Assembly (NCBI RefSeq): GCF_000691505.1
Contig: NZ_JMIP02000015.1
Coordinates: 186,001 to 250,000 of the forward strand
Direction of reading: 5' to 3'
Origin: Halostagnicola sp. A56
Lineage (GTDB): Archaea; Halobacteriota; Halobacteria; Halobacteriales; Natrialbaceae
DNA length: 64,000 bases
Shown here: piece after piece, positions 45,770 through 55,602 of the stretch
How positions within the stretch are numbered: position 1 is the first letter of the stretch
How the letters are laid out: each line of letters begins with the position of its first letter
The notes under the pieces: model-generated
The model's database searches: none
What the model was told of the DNA's origin: nothing
Seen by the model: only the letters and a program-made list of their open reading frames with translations
Program-made: the position numbers and the translations under genes

Positions 45770-47470
45770 ATAGCAGTATGAGATTTATTTGTCCGCCAGC
45801 AGCCATCGATCACATACCATCAATTACTATTCCATATTGATGTTTTCTGGATGGACAGAGATCGTGTGCGATAGAGCGACGCTACGGACGACTACGACTC
45901 TTTGTTGGCTGTCCACTCGGACATAGTCTCTCGTCGGTACGAGACCATCCGATTGAACGTGTGGCCAGACGTATCTCACTGGCGTTCACACAGCCGACCA
46001 GGACACAGAGCTATGGCCACCAGGCCCTCCTCGGGTGGCTGTCCGTCGTCTGTCTACGAAAGAGAGAACGATTTGAAACCGCTCGAGTCCATCGCGCAGT
46101 ATTCAGTTTACACACGGCCGTTCGACCACTGTGGAAAATTCGAGGCAATATCGACCGGTGGCAAGCACAGAACGTCGCAGCGCGGGAATCGACGAGTGAA
46201 CGCGCCAGTTTTAGATTGGACCTGCTACGACACTATCAGACTAGTTTGGGGACTACCCTCGTTCGACTGGGTGGTTGAAGTGGCTGCCATGAGATACGGA
46301 ATTCGATCTCTGAGACGCTGAACGAGGGCGAAAGCATACACCGGGATGGGCTGTCTAGTTCAGTATCCGCTTATTCTGTATCGCGCGTAGCGTATGGCCA
46401 CTTTCTCTCATTATCACCTTTGATCTGCTTCTCGTCGAGTGCAGCTTACGGCAGCTGTCCCGTCGCGGGTCGCTCTGTGCGTTATGCGTCCAGTCCAAAT
46501 CGGGCCGTGAGATCGGCCAGTACCGAGCGATTCGAGGACTTCAACGATAGCTCGAGCCGACAACTCCATCGAATAGAGACGGACCCCGATACCCGTCTGG
46601 GTGTTTACGGTGCACTCGTCCACCCAAACTCCATCATATCAACGCCTACTGCTCTCGGAGCGGGTCATCGCGTTGCGTAGGTACTTACCACGCAGCCATC
46701 CCTCGACCCGCATCTACACAGTGCTCACTGGGCCGGCCACAGGGCCGACTCGGCGCGCCTCGAACGCCGTAAGATACGTGCAATACGAACCGTTCAACGC
46801 CGCTGAGCGGTTCGTGTGCGCGCTTTGTTCGTTCGTGTGGCCAAACTCATTTGCTCGCGATGGAAGCCGAAATAGCCGTCGAACGCCCCGAAAGAGTCCG
46901 CTGGATACTGCAGACTCGCGAACTACGCGAAGATCGGTCGGTACCGTGCGATGGGGGCCCCGCCGCAGACCAGGTTCGACGGTGGAACCGATGGTTCCCG
47001 TTGGCACTCGCGATCGGGATGGTCGATCCTCGATCGGCCACCGCTGTTACCGAACCGCAAAACTCTCGTCGGAAACGCCGCATTCGGTGACGGTTCGTTC
47101 GACGCTTCCCGCGAGGAAATAATACCTGCTCACAATATCTATGGAATGTGTTATCTACAGCGAATGTGTCGATGGGTCGAAGCGTGGGGCGGATGATCGT
47201 GATCTCGAGCGAGAGGTTAGATCTCAACTCATCACCCTAGAGACGACATTAATCTAGAATAGAAGGACTAGAGATAGCGCCAATAACGACATAGTGATCG
47301 AGATAAGATCACTTAGCTCGAAATATGGGGTACTTTGAAGGTCCTGACAGATGCCGTGGAAAGACGCGCTCACGCGCTGATTTGCTCGCCAATTCCGCGA
47401 ACTCACGCTCGATCCGGTCGATTGTCGGGAAACAAATGTGAACACCGGCAGATTCATTTCCGTGTGTTGA
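45770..47470. other. Gene-poor, lower-GC stretch with decayed mobile-element sequence
   Basis: About 1.7 kb without a convincing intact gene. GC is visibly lower than around it and the open frames present are short, basic and unlike haloarchaeal proteins. A clear transposase remnant lies at 46350-46623 (separate entry). On the minus strand 45900-46330 continues with broken, stop-ridden frames that may be its downstream part. I see no intact terminal inverted repeats. Nothing is recognised at 46650-47470. Confidence 0.6.
46350..46623 (-). pseudogene. Decayed transposase, IS6-type haloarchaeal family
   Basis: The minus strand first reads RLYSMELSARAIVEVLESLG then GRSHGPIW, matching the HTH part of haloarchaeal IS6-like transposases (RLYSMxLSxRxVxAVLxxLGVxRSHGAVW). 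After a frameshift near 46450 it reads ALDEKQIKGDNERKWPYA, matching VAVDEKQIEVDGEKKWLYA around the first catalytic Asp, then meets a stop. So it is a fragment with at least one frameshift and one stop and cannot be active. The family match is from memory. Confidence 0.7.
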
Positions 47471-47482
47471 GTTAGCCGAGCT

Positions 47483-47641
47483 ATGGTCGAAACACTACTG
47501 CACGCTGGGCAAGGGCACGTAAACCTCCTGTGGATACTCGTTCCGAGCTATCTGACGTTTATGCTCGGTATCGGCGTCGGAGTGTACTCCGATCGATTGC
47601 GCGAGCTCGTCACTGGACAGGAGGTCGAAGCGGCCGAATAA
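47483..47641 (+). CDS. Small membrane protein (52 residues)
   Basis: A 52-residue protein starting MVETLLHAGQGHVNLLW, with one hydrophobic segment (ILVPSYLTFMLGIGVGVYS) and a charged end (DRLRELVTGQEVEAAE). Composition is clearly coding and unlike the decayed DNA just upstream, so it marks the edge of normal chromosome. Function unknown. Confidence 0.6.
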   Translation: MVETLLHAGQGHVNLLWILVPSYLTFMLGIGVGVYSDRLRELVTGQEVEAAE

Positions 47642-47871
47642 CGGGTTCGACTCGAACGCTATGGAATGCCGACCGCTTTGAATCGGTCGATCTGCCGTCG
47701 ATACCGAGACGCTGTTTTCGCCGTTTGATACGGGAGAGCCGCTCGAGGGATTTCGATTCGCGTTTCGACAACACTGGTTCGACCGTCTCTGCACCCGGTC
47801 CGAATTTCAAAACTATAGAGCGATCGCTCTCGGTCGTCGCACACGGTCGTCCGAAAGAAACGAAATCGGCG

Positions 47872-48243
47872 TTAGTCGAGGAGAACGGCGTTGACCTGGC
47901 CGGTCTGTCCCGGACGGGAGGTGACTCGAGCGGTGCCTTCGTCGGTGTCGATGATAGCGCCCTTCGTGATGATGTTCCGTCGGACGTAGTTGGGGTTCGC
48001 GTCGTTTTCGACGACGTCGTTGATCTCGGTCGTGATCGTTTCGCCGCCATCGTTGACGTTTGCGACGTTCGTCGCGAGCGCGCGGGTCTTTTCGCCGTTC
48101 CCTCGGACGTCGATGGTTCGGTAGCGCGGTTCGCCGACTTCGGTCTCGGTTGGCAGTCGGCCGAGTTCGTACTTTCGTCGGTTTCGGATGTGCTTGAGTC
48201 GTCCGCCGGTTCGCTTGCGAGTAGAACGGCCCTGATCTTGCAT
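47872..48243 (-). CDS. rps8e: 30S ribosomal protein eS8
   Basis: A 123-residue protein of the archaeal/eukaryal set. DQGRSTRKRTGGRLKHIRNRRKYELG opens it, followed by ALATNVANV and NPNYVRRNIITKGAII; the C-terminal TSRPGQTGQVNAVLL is also conserved. It is monocistronic here. The second malic enzyme gene lies upstream on the same strand, 135 bp away. Confidence 0.95.
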   Translation of the reverse strand: MQDQGRSTRKRTGGRLKHIRNRRKYELGRLPTETEVGEPRYRTIDVRGNGEKTRALATNVANVNDGGETITTEINDVVENDANPNYVRRNIITKGAIIDTDEGTARVTSRPGQTGQVNAVLLD

Positions 48244-48378
48244 ACCCGTTGAAACTCCGGGCGGATACTTGAATGCAACCTTTTCGCCCGGCAGGTGGCA
48301 ACCATCGGGTCCGGTGAGTGGCCATCGTACGGGCGGCCCGCGTTCGATACGTCCGTCCTCTCCGAGAAGGGGAATTCG

Positions 48379-50634
48379 TTATTCCTGCTGTGCGTCTACG
48401 ACGGCCACGCCAGCCAGATTGACGATGTCTTTGACCTCGTCGCCCCGCTGGAGGACGTGGACGGGTTTGTCCATGCCCGTCAGCATCGGTCCGATGGCGT
48501 CGGCACCGCCGAGGCGTTGGAGCAGTTTGTAGCCGATGTTACCCGACTCGAGGTTCGGGAATACGAGCACGTTCGCCGGTTCCTCGAGTTCCGAAAAGCC
48601 GTACGTGCCCTCGAGGATGTCCTCGACGACGGCCGTATCGGCCTGCATCTCGCCGTCGACGGGGAAGTCGACTTCGGGATCGTCCTGCAGTTTCCGGGCC
48701 GCTTTGCGCGGTTTGATGGTGTCTTCGTTCGTGACACTGCCGAAGTTCGAGTACGAGAGCAACGCGGCGCGGGGCTCGACGTTGAACCGTCGCGCGAGTT
48801 TGCCGGTCTGTCTGGTCACCTCGGCGAGCACGTCCTCGTCGGGCGATTGATTGACCGTCGCGTCGGCGATGAAGATCACGCGGTTCTTGAACGTGAGCAT
48901 GTAGACGCCGGCGGCGTACTCGACGTCCTCGGCGGTGCCGATGACCTGCAACGGCGGGCGAAGCGCCGAGGGATAGTGATGCGAGAGGCCGGTGAGGAAG
49001 GCGTCCGCGTCGCCTTCTTCGACCATCACGCTCCCGAAGTAGTTCGTGTCGCGGCGGACGAGTTCGCCCGCTTCCGTTCGGGTGATTCCCTTCCGTTTTC
49101 GGAGTTCGTGCAGCCGTTCGGCGTACCGCTCGTAATCGCCCGCGTCCGGGTCGGCGACCTGCGGTTCGAAGTCCAGCCCGAGGTTCGCCGCGGTCGATTT
49201 GATCTCGGTCTCGTCGCCGATTAGGATCGGCAGGGCGATACCCTGTTCCTGGAGCTGGTAGGCCGCCCGGATCATCTTCTCGTTTTCGCCCTCGGCGAGC
49301 GCGACCGTCTTCGGGTCGGTCTTTGCCTTGTTGAGGACCACGCGCATCATCTCGCGAGACTTGCCGAGTCTGGCCTCGAGTTGTTCTTCGTACTCGTCGA
49401 TATCGATCTCCGTGCGAGCGGCTCCGGACTCGATCGCGGCCTCCGCGACGGCGGGGGCGATCCGGAACAGTACGCGCGGATCGACCGGTTTCGGAATGAT
49501 GTACTCGGAGCCGTACTGAATTGGGTCGTCGCCGTAGGCTTTGACGACCGCGTCGGGGACGTCCTGGCGAGCCAGCTCCGCGAGCGCGCTGGCGGCGGCG
49601 ACTTTCATGTCCTCGTTGATCTCGGTCGCGCGGACGTCGAGTGCGCCCCGGAAGATGAACGGGAACCCGAGGACGTTGTTGACCTGATTCGGGTAGTCAG
49701 AGCGACCCGTGGCCATGATGACGGTGTCGTCTCGAGCCGCTTTGGCCTCGGCGTAGCCGATTTCGGGGTCGGGGTTTGCCATCGCGAAAATGATCGGGTC
49801 CTCGGCCATCGAGCGAACCATATCCTGCGAGACGATGCCGGCGACAGAGAGTCCGACGAAGACGTCTGCGCCCTCCATCGCGTCCGAGAGGTCGCCCTCG
49901 GGCACGTCGCGTGCGAACTCCCGTTTGTACTCGTTGATGTCGTCGGCCGTCGCGCGGGCCTCCGTGATGATTCCCGAGGAGTCACACATGACGATGTTCT
50001 CCGGGTTCGCCCCGAGCGAGACGTAAAACTTGGCGGTCGCGAGCGCGCTCGCGCCGGCACCCGAGAAGACGATCTTCATGTCTTCGATCTCCTTGTCGGC
50101 GATGTCGGCCGCGTTGAGCAACGCGGCCCCGGAGATGATCGCCGTGCCGTGTTGGTCGTCGTGGAAGACGGGAATGTCCATCTCCTCGCGCAGGCGCTCT
50201 TCGATGACGAAACAGCCGGGGGCTTTGATGTCCTCTAGGTTGATCCCGCCGAACGTCGGCTCCATCATCTTCGCGGCCTCGATTATCTTCTCGGGGTCCG
50301 CGTCGTCGAGTTCGATGTCGAACACGTCGATGTCCGCGAACCGCTTGAAGAGGACGCCCTTCCCTTCCATGACCGGCTTTGATGCCTGCGCACCGATATC
50401 ACCGAGTCCGAGCACCGCGGAACCGTTCGAGAGGACGCCGACGAGGTTTCCCTTGGCGGTGTACTGAAAGGCCTCGGATTCGTCCTCGTCGATCTCGAGA
50501 CACGGGGCGGCGACCCCGGGCGAGTACGCGAGCGAGAGGTCCCGCTGCGTATTCGTCGGTTTCGTCGTCGAAATCTCGAGTTTTCCCGGCGGATCGATGC
50601 GATGGTACTCCAGTGCGTCCTCGTCTAATCCCAT
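48379..50634 (-). CDS. maeB: NADP-dependent malic enzyme fused to a phosphotransacetylase-like domain (copy 2)
   Basis: A 751-residue paralogue of the protein at 2675-4927, about the same length and with the same two-part layout: malic enzyme ([21 protein letters not shown]) then a phosphotransacetylase-like C-terminal part. ATG 50634 ([18 protein letters not shown]) matches copy 1. A tttttagt box upstream suits a leaderless start. Two MaeB copies may differ in regulation or in NAD/NADP use. One 104-bp segment is identical to copy 1 (49634-49737). Confidence 0.93.
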   Translation of the reverse strand: MGLDEDALEYHRIDPPGKLEISTTKPTNTQRDLSLAYSPGVAAPCLEIDEDESEAFQYTAKGNLVGVLSNGSAVLGLGDIGAQASKPVMEGKGVLFKRFADIDVFDIELDDADPEKIIEAAKMMEPTFGGINLEDIKAPGCFVIEERLREEMDIPVFHDDQHGTAIISGAALLNAADIADKEIEDMKIVFSGAGASALATAKFYVSLGANPENIVMCDSSGIITEARATADDINEYKREFARDVPEGDLSDAMEGADVFVGLSVAGIVSQDMVRSMAEDPIIFAMANPDPEIGYAEAKAARDDTVIMATGRSDYPNQVNNVLGFPFIFRGALDVRATEINEDMKVAAASALAELARQDVPDAVVKAYGDDPIQYGSEYIIPKPVDPRVLFRIAPAVAEAAIESGAARTEIDIDEYEEQLEARLGKSREMMRVVLNKAKTDPKTVALAEGENEKMIRAAYQLQEQGIALPILIGDETEIKSTAANLGLDFEPQVADPDAGDYERYAERLHELRKRKGITRTEAGELVRRDTNYFGSVMVEEGDADAFLTGLSHHYPSALRPPLQVIGTAEDVEYAAGVYMLTFKNRVIFIADATVNQSPDEDVLAEVTRQTGKLARRFNVEPRAALLSYSNFGSVTNEDTIKPRKAARKLQDDPEVDFPVDGEMQADTAVVEDILEGTYGFSELEEPANVLVFPNLESGNIGYKLLQRLGGADAIGPMLTGMDKPVHVLQRGDEVKDIVNLAGVAVVDAQQE
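49634..49737. repeat. 104-bp tract identical to 3927-4030 in the first malic enzyme gene
   Basis: The partner of the tract at 3927-4030, in the same orientation. It encodes the [19 protein letters not shown] region. The bases on each side differ between the genes. Confidence 0.8.
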
Positions 50635-50775
50635 AGGGGAGTCACTAACGTGGACCACTAAAAACAATGCGAAGGCGCAGTTCGACTATCGACGAACTAT
50701 CCATCAGTTCGCGCCCGACACGACCCGGTTCGACGATTCGACCCTTTTATACGGCCCGCGACAGTCCAATCGGAT

Positions 50776-51249
50776 ATGGATGTCGCGCTTGGTGGGACGT
50801 TCGACCCCGTTCACGACGGCCACCGACGGCTGTTCGAACGGGCGTTCGAACTCGGCGACGTGACCGTCGGGCTAACGAGTGACGACCTCGCGCCGAAGAC
50901 CCGCCGCGAGGATCGACCCGTCCGATCGTTCGATCGACGAAAGGCTCGTCTCGAAGACGAACTCGAGCCGTTCGCCGAGGAGCACGATCGATCGTTCGAA
51001 GTCCGCCCGCTCACGGAGCCGACCGGCATCGCCACCGAGCCACCGTTCGATTACCTCGTCGTTTCACCGGAAACCGTCGATGGGGGCGAGAAAATAAACG
51101 AAATTCGGCGGGATCGAGACCTCGACCCGCTCGAGGTGGTCGTCGTCCCGCACCTGCGAGCCGAAGACGGGGACATCATCTCGAGTACGCGAATCGTCAA
51201 CGGCGAGATCGACGAGCACGGGAACGTACTCGACGAAGACGACGAATAG
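50776..51249 (+). CDS. coaD: Archaeal phosphopantetheine adenylyltransferase
   Basis: A 157-residue nucleotidyltransferase that makes dephospho-CoA from phosphopantetheine. GGTFDPVHDGH at residues 6-16 is the HxGH-type motif and IISSTRIVNGEID near 133 is the ISSTR-type motif. VVSPETVDGGEKIN is typical of the archaeal PPAT family. A ttttata box at 50745-50751, 25 bp before the ATG, indicates a leaderless transcript. Confidence 0.88.
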   Translation: MDVALGGTFDPVHDGHRRLFERAFELGDVTVGLTSDDLAPKTRREDRPVRSFDRRKARLEDELEPFAEEHDRSFEVRPLTEPTGIATEPPFDYLVVSPETVDGGEKINEIRRDRDLDPLEVVVVPHLRAEDGDIISSTRIVNGEIDEHGNVLDEDDE

Positions 51250-51395
51250 TCCGCGGGCGCGATCGACGCTGTTTCACTGATCGTCTTCGAGACGTTTGCA
51301 CCGGTTCTTACCGCTGGATACCGTTTCATCACCGTAGCTGGCACTTACGGGAGGCAGACGCGAAGAAATCGATCGATGGCAATTCTTGCGTGGTC

Positions 51396-51704
51396 TTACC
51401 ATCGAGGCGGCTCGAGTCCCGCCGTCTCAAGGAGGTCCTTCCAGCGCTGTTGGATCGATAGCCGCGAGACGCCGGCGGCGTCGGCGACCGTCCCCTGCGT
51501 GCGGCCGTCGCCGGCGACTAACGACCCGGCGTAGACGCTCGCAGCCAGGACAGCACGCTTCGATCGGTCCGATTCCGGTACGTCGGTGAGAAAGAGGTCG
51601 CCCGCGTACGAGCGGGCGTCACTCGAGAGGTCGAGCCGATCCGCGACAGCCTCGAGTTCCTCGAGCCAGGCCTCGTGCTCGACGCGATCGCGCGCACTGT
51701 GCAT
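51396..51704 (-). CDS. Short TFB-like protein with a single cyclin-type repeat
   Basis: A 102-residue protein resembling one cyclin repeat of transcription factor B: LEELEAVADRLDLSSDARSYAGDLFL, then SKRAVLAASVYAGSL and DAAGVSRLSIQQRWKDLLETAGL with its HTH. Full TFB has a zinc ribbon and two repeats (about 320 residues); this has neither ribbon nor second repeat. Such short TFB relatives occur in haloarchaea and may be regulators. The start at ATG 51704 excludes an unlike upstream extension. Confidence 0.7.
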   Translation of the reverse strand: MHSARDRVEHEAWLEELEAVADRLDLSSDARSYAGDLFLTDVPESDRSKRAVLAASVYAGSLVAGDGRTQGTVADAAGVSRLSIQQRWKDLLETAGLEPPRW

Positions 51705-51988
51705 ACGGCATCTGTTCGGCGGAATAGGGATAAATCCACGGACGGCGCCCGCTCCGCCGGCGTTCGTAAACTCACCCGGCTGTCGCCTACTCGGAGTTAC
51801 GGACGGCGTGAAGGGTCTCTGGGAATGGATACTCACTGCAATAGGTGGCTGTATCGGGCAACGTTCAGCTACGAACGACTAGTAAAACTGGCCGTTTGGG
51901 TGCGATCGTATAGGTCACGATTACTAAAGCCGGATACACGGGAAGGTACCATCGACGCCCGTCGCTCCCCCGCGACCCGCGTCTCACC

Positions 51989-52165
51989 ATGAGTACCGAA
52001 CCAACTTGCAAACTCGTCTGTACCGGCTGCGGCCTCGAGATGCCCTACCGAGACCGATCGCTGGCCGAACAGGCGGCGGAGCTACACCAGTTGCGGGACT
52101 CGGAGCACGTGACCTTCATCGTTCCACCGGATTGGTCCCCCGAAGAGCCGCTGATTCACGACTGA
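51989..52165 (+). CDS. Small CxxC zinc protein
   Basis: A 58-residue protein with CKLVCTGCGLEMPYRD near the start and two later histidines (ELHQLRDSEHVTF). The CxxC plus histidines could bind one zinc, much like the 51-residue protein at 6249-6404. It lies 70 bp before tRNA-Leu. Function unknown. Confidence 0.65.
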   Translation: MSTEPTCKLVCTGCGLEMPYRDRSLAEQAAELHQLRDSEHVTFIVPPDWSPEEPLIHD

Positions 52166-52235
52166 ACGGGATCGGCGACCGGAGACTCGATGGGATCGAC
52201 AGGTTCTTACTCGAATCGTGGGAACGGTAGCCTGC

Positions 52236-52320
52236 GCGCGGGTAGCCAAGCTAGGCCAACGGCGCAGCGCTTAGGACGCTGTCCCGTAGGGGTCCGCCGG
52301 TTCGAATCCGGTCCCGCGCA
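52236..52320 (+). tRNA. tRNA-Leu (UAG anticodon)
   Basis: The acceptor arms gcgcggg (52236-52242) and cccgcgc (52313-52319) pair fully. The anticodon stem cagcg/cgctg encloses cttagga with anticodon TAG. The long variable arm and the T-arm ccggttcgaatccgg are intact, and the discriminator is A. Its last 22 bases (52299-52320) recur twice downstream. Confidence 0.95.
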
Positions 52321-52579
52321 CTGAACGAGTTTTCGAGCGCAGCGAGAAAACGAGTGAGGGAGCAGGAGCGGATTCGAAGTAGAGAAGTCGCGCGCAGCGT
52401 AGCGAGCACGTCTTCGCGTGGTTCGAATCCGGTCCCGCGCATTGTGCCGCGAGTGAATTCGCGAGCGGCAACAATCGAATTGCCGGTTCGCGCCAGACGA
52501 GTCGCAGCCCGGAATGGCCGAGCGAAGCGAGGCCACACGCCCGGACCGTCTCGGCGAGGTTCGAATCCGGTCCCGCGCA
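52321..52579. repeat. Two extra copies of the tRNA-Leu 3' end (att-like repeats)
   Basis: The 22-bp 3' end of tRNA-Leu (ggttcgaa...cccgcgca, 52299-52320) is repeated exactly at 52420-52441 and 52558-52579. Distances between repeat ends are 121 and 138 bp. Upstream of the shared part the copies differ from the tRNA, so they are not tRNA genes. The DNA between them holds hairpins with a gagcgnagcgag-type motif. This is what is left when elements insert at a tRNA 3' end and are then lost. The open frames crossing here are not genes. The stretch 52580-52791 holds only the reductase promoter. Confidence 0.75.
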
Positions 52580-52791
52580 TGCTACTCCGAGCAGTTTCTC
52601 GAGCGATAGGCGTCACCGGAGCCACCACACCAGTGGCAAACACAGCCAGTGCCCTGGGTAGTCTCAAACTCGAGGGGTTCGCGGACGGACAGACGGTGAG
52701 CCGAGTGAACCGTCGTATTCTGGTTCGATAGGCCCCATCACGCTGTCGGCGAGTCAAACAGAGTCAAATACCTCCTTGCCAACGAGTGGAT

Positions 52792-53778
52792 ATGGAACGA
52801 CGACTCGGTTCGACGGATCTGGATGTAACGGAAGTCGGCCTCGGAACGTGGAACATCGGCTCCGACTGGGGCGAGGTCTCGAGCGAGCAGGCCCGAACGG
52901 CGGTCCGGACGGCTCTCGAGGAGGGCGTGACGTTTCTCGATACCGCCGATGTCTACGGCGATGGCGCGAGCGAGCAGTATATCGCCGACGTACTCGAGGA
53001 GTGGGACGACGCTGAGGACGTGACCGTGGCGACCAAAGTCGGCCGTCGGATCGATCCCCACGAGGTCGCGGGCTACACCGCCGAGACCCTCGAGGAACAC
53101 GTCGATCGGTCGCGGGAAAACTTGGACGCGGACACGCTCGATCTGGTCCAGCTCCACTGCCCGCCGACGCCGGCGTACTACCACCCGCGCGTGTTCGACG
53201 CGATGGAAGCGCTCGTCGAGGACGGAAAAATCGACCACGTCGGCGTGAGCGTCGAGACGGTCGAGGAGGCGCTAAAAGCGATCGAGTACCCCTGTGTCGA
53301 GACGATCCAGATCATCTTCAACCCGCTCCGACAGCGCCCCGCGGAGCTGTTTTTCGAGGAGGCCAAACGGCGCGATATCGGAGTTATCGTTCGCGTGCCG
53401 CTGGCCTCCGGACTGTTGACCGGCGCGCTCTCCGCAGAGACTGAGTTCGACGAGAGCGATCACCGAAACTTCAATCGCGAGGGCGAGGCGTTCGACCGCG
53501 GCGAGACTTTCAGTGGGCTTCCGTTCGAGCGAGGGCTCGAGGCCGTCGACCGGATCGAAGAATACGTGCCGGCCGAGATGACGACCGCGCAGTTTACCCT
53601 CCGCTGGATCCTCGACCACGACGCCGTCTCGACGGTTATCCCCGGCTCGAGTTCGCCCGAGCACATTCGGGACAACGTCGCGGCGTCGTCGCTCGACTCG
53701 CTTTCGAACCAGACCCACGGCGCCGTTCGCGACATCTACGAACGGACGGTCTACGAGCACATCCACCATCAGTGGTAA
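52792..53778 (+). CDS. Aldo/keto reductase
   Basis: A 328-residue NADPH-dependent TIM-barrel oxidoreductase. The catalytic tetrad is visible: Asp50 and Tyr55 in FLDTADVYG, Lys82 in VATKVG and His123 in VQLHC. The C-terminal STVIPGSSSPEHIRDN binds the NADPH phosphate. The substrate is unknown. ATG 52792 (MERRLGSTDL) is preferred to an in-frame GTG two codons earlier. Confidence 0.88.
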   Translation: MERRLGSTDLDVTEVGLGTWNIGSDWGEVSSEQARTAVRTALEEGVTFLDTADVYGDGASEQYIADVLEEWDDAEDVTVATKVGRRIDPHEVAGYTAETLEEHVDRSRENLDADTLDLVQLHCPPTPAYYHPRVFDAMEALVEDGKIDHVGVSVETVEEALKAIEYPCVETIQIIFNPLRQRPAELFFEEAKRRDIGVIVRVPLASGLLTGALSAETEFDESDHRNFNREGEAFDRGETFSGLPFERGLEAVDRIEEYVPAEMTTAQFTLRWILDHDAVSTVIPGSSSPEHIRDNVAASSLDSLSNQTHGAVRDIYERTVYEHIHHQW

Positions 53779-53818
53779 CTCGGGACTGCAGAATCGAGTA
53801 AAACACGACCGCAGTCGG

Positions 53819-54289
53819 CTATCGTCTCTCGGCGTACTCGTCGGAATCGACCGGCTCCTGGCTGATCTCGTCGGAAATCCCGATTCCGCTCGCGCCGTTC
53901 GAGCCGTCGTCGCTCGAGGAGATCCCCTCGCCTGCGTCGCCGTTATCAGTGTCAGACGCCGAGTCGCCGTCCTCGCCCGAGTCGCGATCATCGCGAGCCG
54001 TCCCTGCGCCAGCGAGCGTGTGCGGGTCCGCCGGCTCGTCACTGTGTCTGGTGTCGTCCCGTTCGAACGCGTAGAGGGTCGGACCCAGGAGGAGGATGAC
54101 GAGCAGTCCGGGAATCGGTATCGACGGCACGAACATGAAGAGTCCGAGGCCCGTCATTCCCGTCAGGAACATGACCACGGCCCAGACCGGGGGCCAGGCG
54201 ACGCCGACTCGCCTCGCGTCCCAGTAAACGAGCACTGAGAGGGCACCGATCACGACGGGGCCGAGCGCCGCGATGATGAGATCGATCAT
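53819..54289 (-). CDS. Membrane protein with acidic tail, function unknown
   Basis: A 156-residue protein. Three hydrophobic stretches fill residues 1-75 (LIIAALGPVVIGALSVLVYW, then WAVVMFLTGMTGLGLFMF, then PGLLVILLLGPTLYAF). The last half is a low-complexity Asp/Ser/Gly-rich tail. Probably a small membrane protein with a soluble tail. The function is not recognised. Confidence 0.65.
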   Translation of the reverse strand: MIDLIIAALGPVVIGALSVLVYWDARRVGVAWPPVWAVVMFLTGMTGLGLFMFVPSIPIPGLLVILLLGPTLYAFERDDTRHSDEPADPHTLAGAGTARDDRDSGEDGDSASDTDNGDAGEGISSSDDGSNGASGIGISDEISQEPVDSDEYAERR

Positions 54290-54399
54290 ACGAAACGTTT
54301 GCGCGCGGCCGGGAAAAAGGGTTCTGAGATCAATTCGCCCGACTCCGAATACCTCTCACAGTCGGCCGTTCGGACGACTGGCTCTGTACCGAACCACTC

Positions 54400-54651
54400 T
54401 CACTCGAGGCCTGGAACGCCGTTGGCCTCGAGGGACTCGAGGAGTCGAACCGTCGCGAGCCCGCCGACGATGAGACAGAAGCTCGTTCCGGCGATCATCG
54501 CGATGGATTCCGGGTTGCCGGTCGAAAGCGCGATCAGTGACGCCGCTCCGAGGACAAGCGAGATCGCGATCAGCAACTCGAGGGATCGATCACGAATCGT
54601 CGACCAGGTCGACGGCGGCACGAGCCGCTCCGATCGATACGTGTGGACCAT
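54400..54651 (-). CDS. Small two-span membrane protein
   Basis: An 83-residue protein starting MVHTYRSERLVPPSTW, with two hydrophobic stretches (LLIAISLVLGAASLIALS and IAMIAGTSFCLIVGGLATV). ATG 54651 is chosen over an earlier in-frame ATG because the extension is polar and weak. It is divergent from dacZ. Function unknown. Confidence 0.6.
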   Translation of the reverse strand: MVHTYRSERLVPPSTWSTIRDRSLELLIAISLVLGAASLIALSTGNPESIAMIAGTSFCLIVGGLATVRLLESLEANGVPGLE

Positions 54652-54788
54652 ACGGCATACTGTTGGCCGTTTATCATAAGTGTTTTCCACGGTTTCTCGA
54701 TACGCAACTCCGCCCGGAACGTATGTCGACTATTCTCACCCGTTCAAGCCCACAACGTTTATTCGATCACGAACGACTTCTAGGAGTA

Positions 54789-55601
54789 ATGGACGGACTT
54801 GACGACGTGTTCGGGGACATCTTCTCGGGTGTCGATGCCGTCGTGCTCTTCGGGCCGAGCGGGTCGTACTACGAGCGCTTTTCGTCGATCGATGATGTGG
54901 ACGTCATCGTCGTCGGCACGGAAAACGTCGTGAGTGCGGAGACGTTCGTCGAACTGCCACTTGAGTTCGAAGACGTCACGGAGCGGATCGCATTCGGTCT
55001 CGAGGGCGCGTTAGAACAGGGAATCATCGAGGACGGGGACGTCCTCGCATGTGCGACGAGCGTCTTCGGCGACGGTATCGACACCGTCTCGCGCGTCCGA
55101 GCAGATGCAGACTCGAAGATGGGTATCTATGACCTGTTTTCGCGGTCACGCGCGGATCCGGAGGTGATCAAAGCGGTGCTCGAGCTCGCGATCGAACTCG
55201 GCAAGAAAGGCCAGAAGGGCAAGCCCGTCGGCGCGTTGTTCGTCGTCGGCGACGCCGGCAAGGTGATGAACAAGTCCCGACCGCTTTCGTACAACCCCTT
55301 CGAGAAGTCCCACGTCCACGTCGGTGACCCGATCGTGAGCGTCATGTTGAAGGAGTTCTCCCGTCTCGACGGCGCGTTCGTCATCTCCGATTCGGGCAAA
55401 ATCGTCTCGGCCTATCGGTATCTCGAGCCGTCGGCGGAGGGCGTCGACATCCCGAAAGGACTTGGAGCCAGACACATGGCCGGCGGTGCGATCACCAGGG
55501 ATACGAACGCGATCGCGATCGCGCTTTCGGAAAGCGACGGCATGGTACGGGCGTTCAAAGGTGGCGAGTTGTTGATCGAGGTCGATCCGGAGGCGTACTG
55601 A
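54789..55601 (+). CDS. dacZ: Diadenylate cyclase DacZ (c-di-AMP synthase)
   Basis: A 270-residue protein with the DAC domain that joins two ATP into cyclic di-AMP. The DGA motif (RLDGAFVISDSG) lies near residues 195-197 and the RHxxA-type motif (GARHMAGGAI) near 227-231, both needed for catalysis. Length matches the haloarchaeal DacZ (about 270). A taggag site 8 bases before ATG 54789 and a gtttatt box upstream fix the start. An MscS-like channel follows after 1 bp, which links the messenger to osmotic control. Confidence 0.92.
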   Translation: MDGLDDVFGDIFSGVDAVVLFGPSGSYYERFSSIDDVDVIVVGTENVVSAETFVELPLEFEDVTERIAFGLEGALEQGIIEDGDVLACATSVFGDGIDTVSRVRADADSKMGIYDLFSRSRADPEVIKAVLELAIELGKKGQKGKPVGALFVVGDAGKVMNKSRPLSYNPFEKSHVHVGDPIVSVMLKEFSRLDGAFVISDSGKIVSAYRYLEPSAEGVDIPKGLGARHMAGGAITRDTNAIAIALSESDGMVRAFKGGELLIEVDPEAY

Positions 55602-55602
55602 T

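Noticed and set aside
45902-46321. 139-codon open frame in the low-GC gap
   Set aside because: It is basic, lacks haloarchaeal composition and motifs, and overlaps other short frames in all phases.
46601-47227. Several 80-173 codon frames on both strands of the low-GC gap
   Set aside because: They overlap each other, lack acidic bias and match nothing recognised.
52251-52757. Minus-strand open frame with MRGTGFEP-type repeats beside tRNA-Leu
   Set aside because: It is the reverse reading of the tRNA 3' end and its two copies, a known source of false gene calls.
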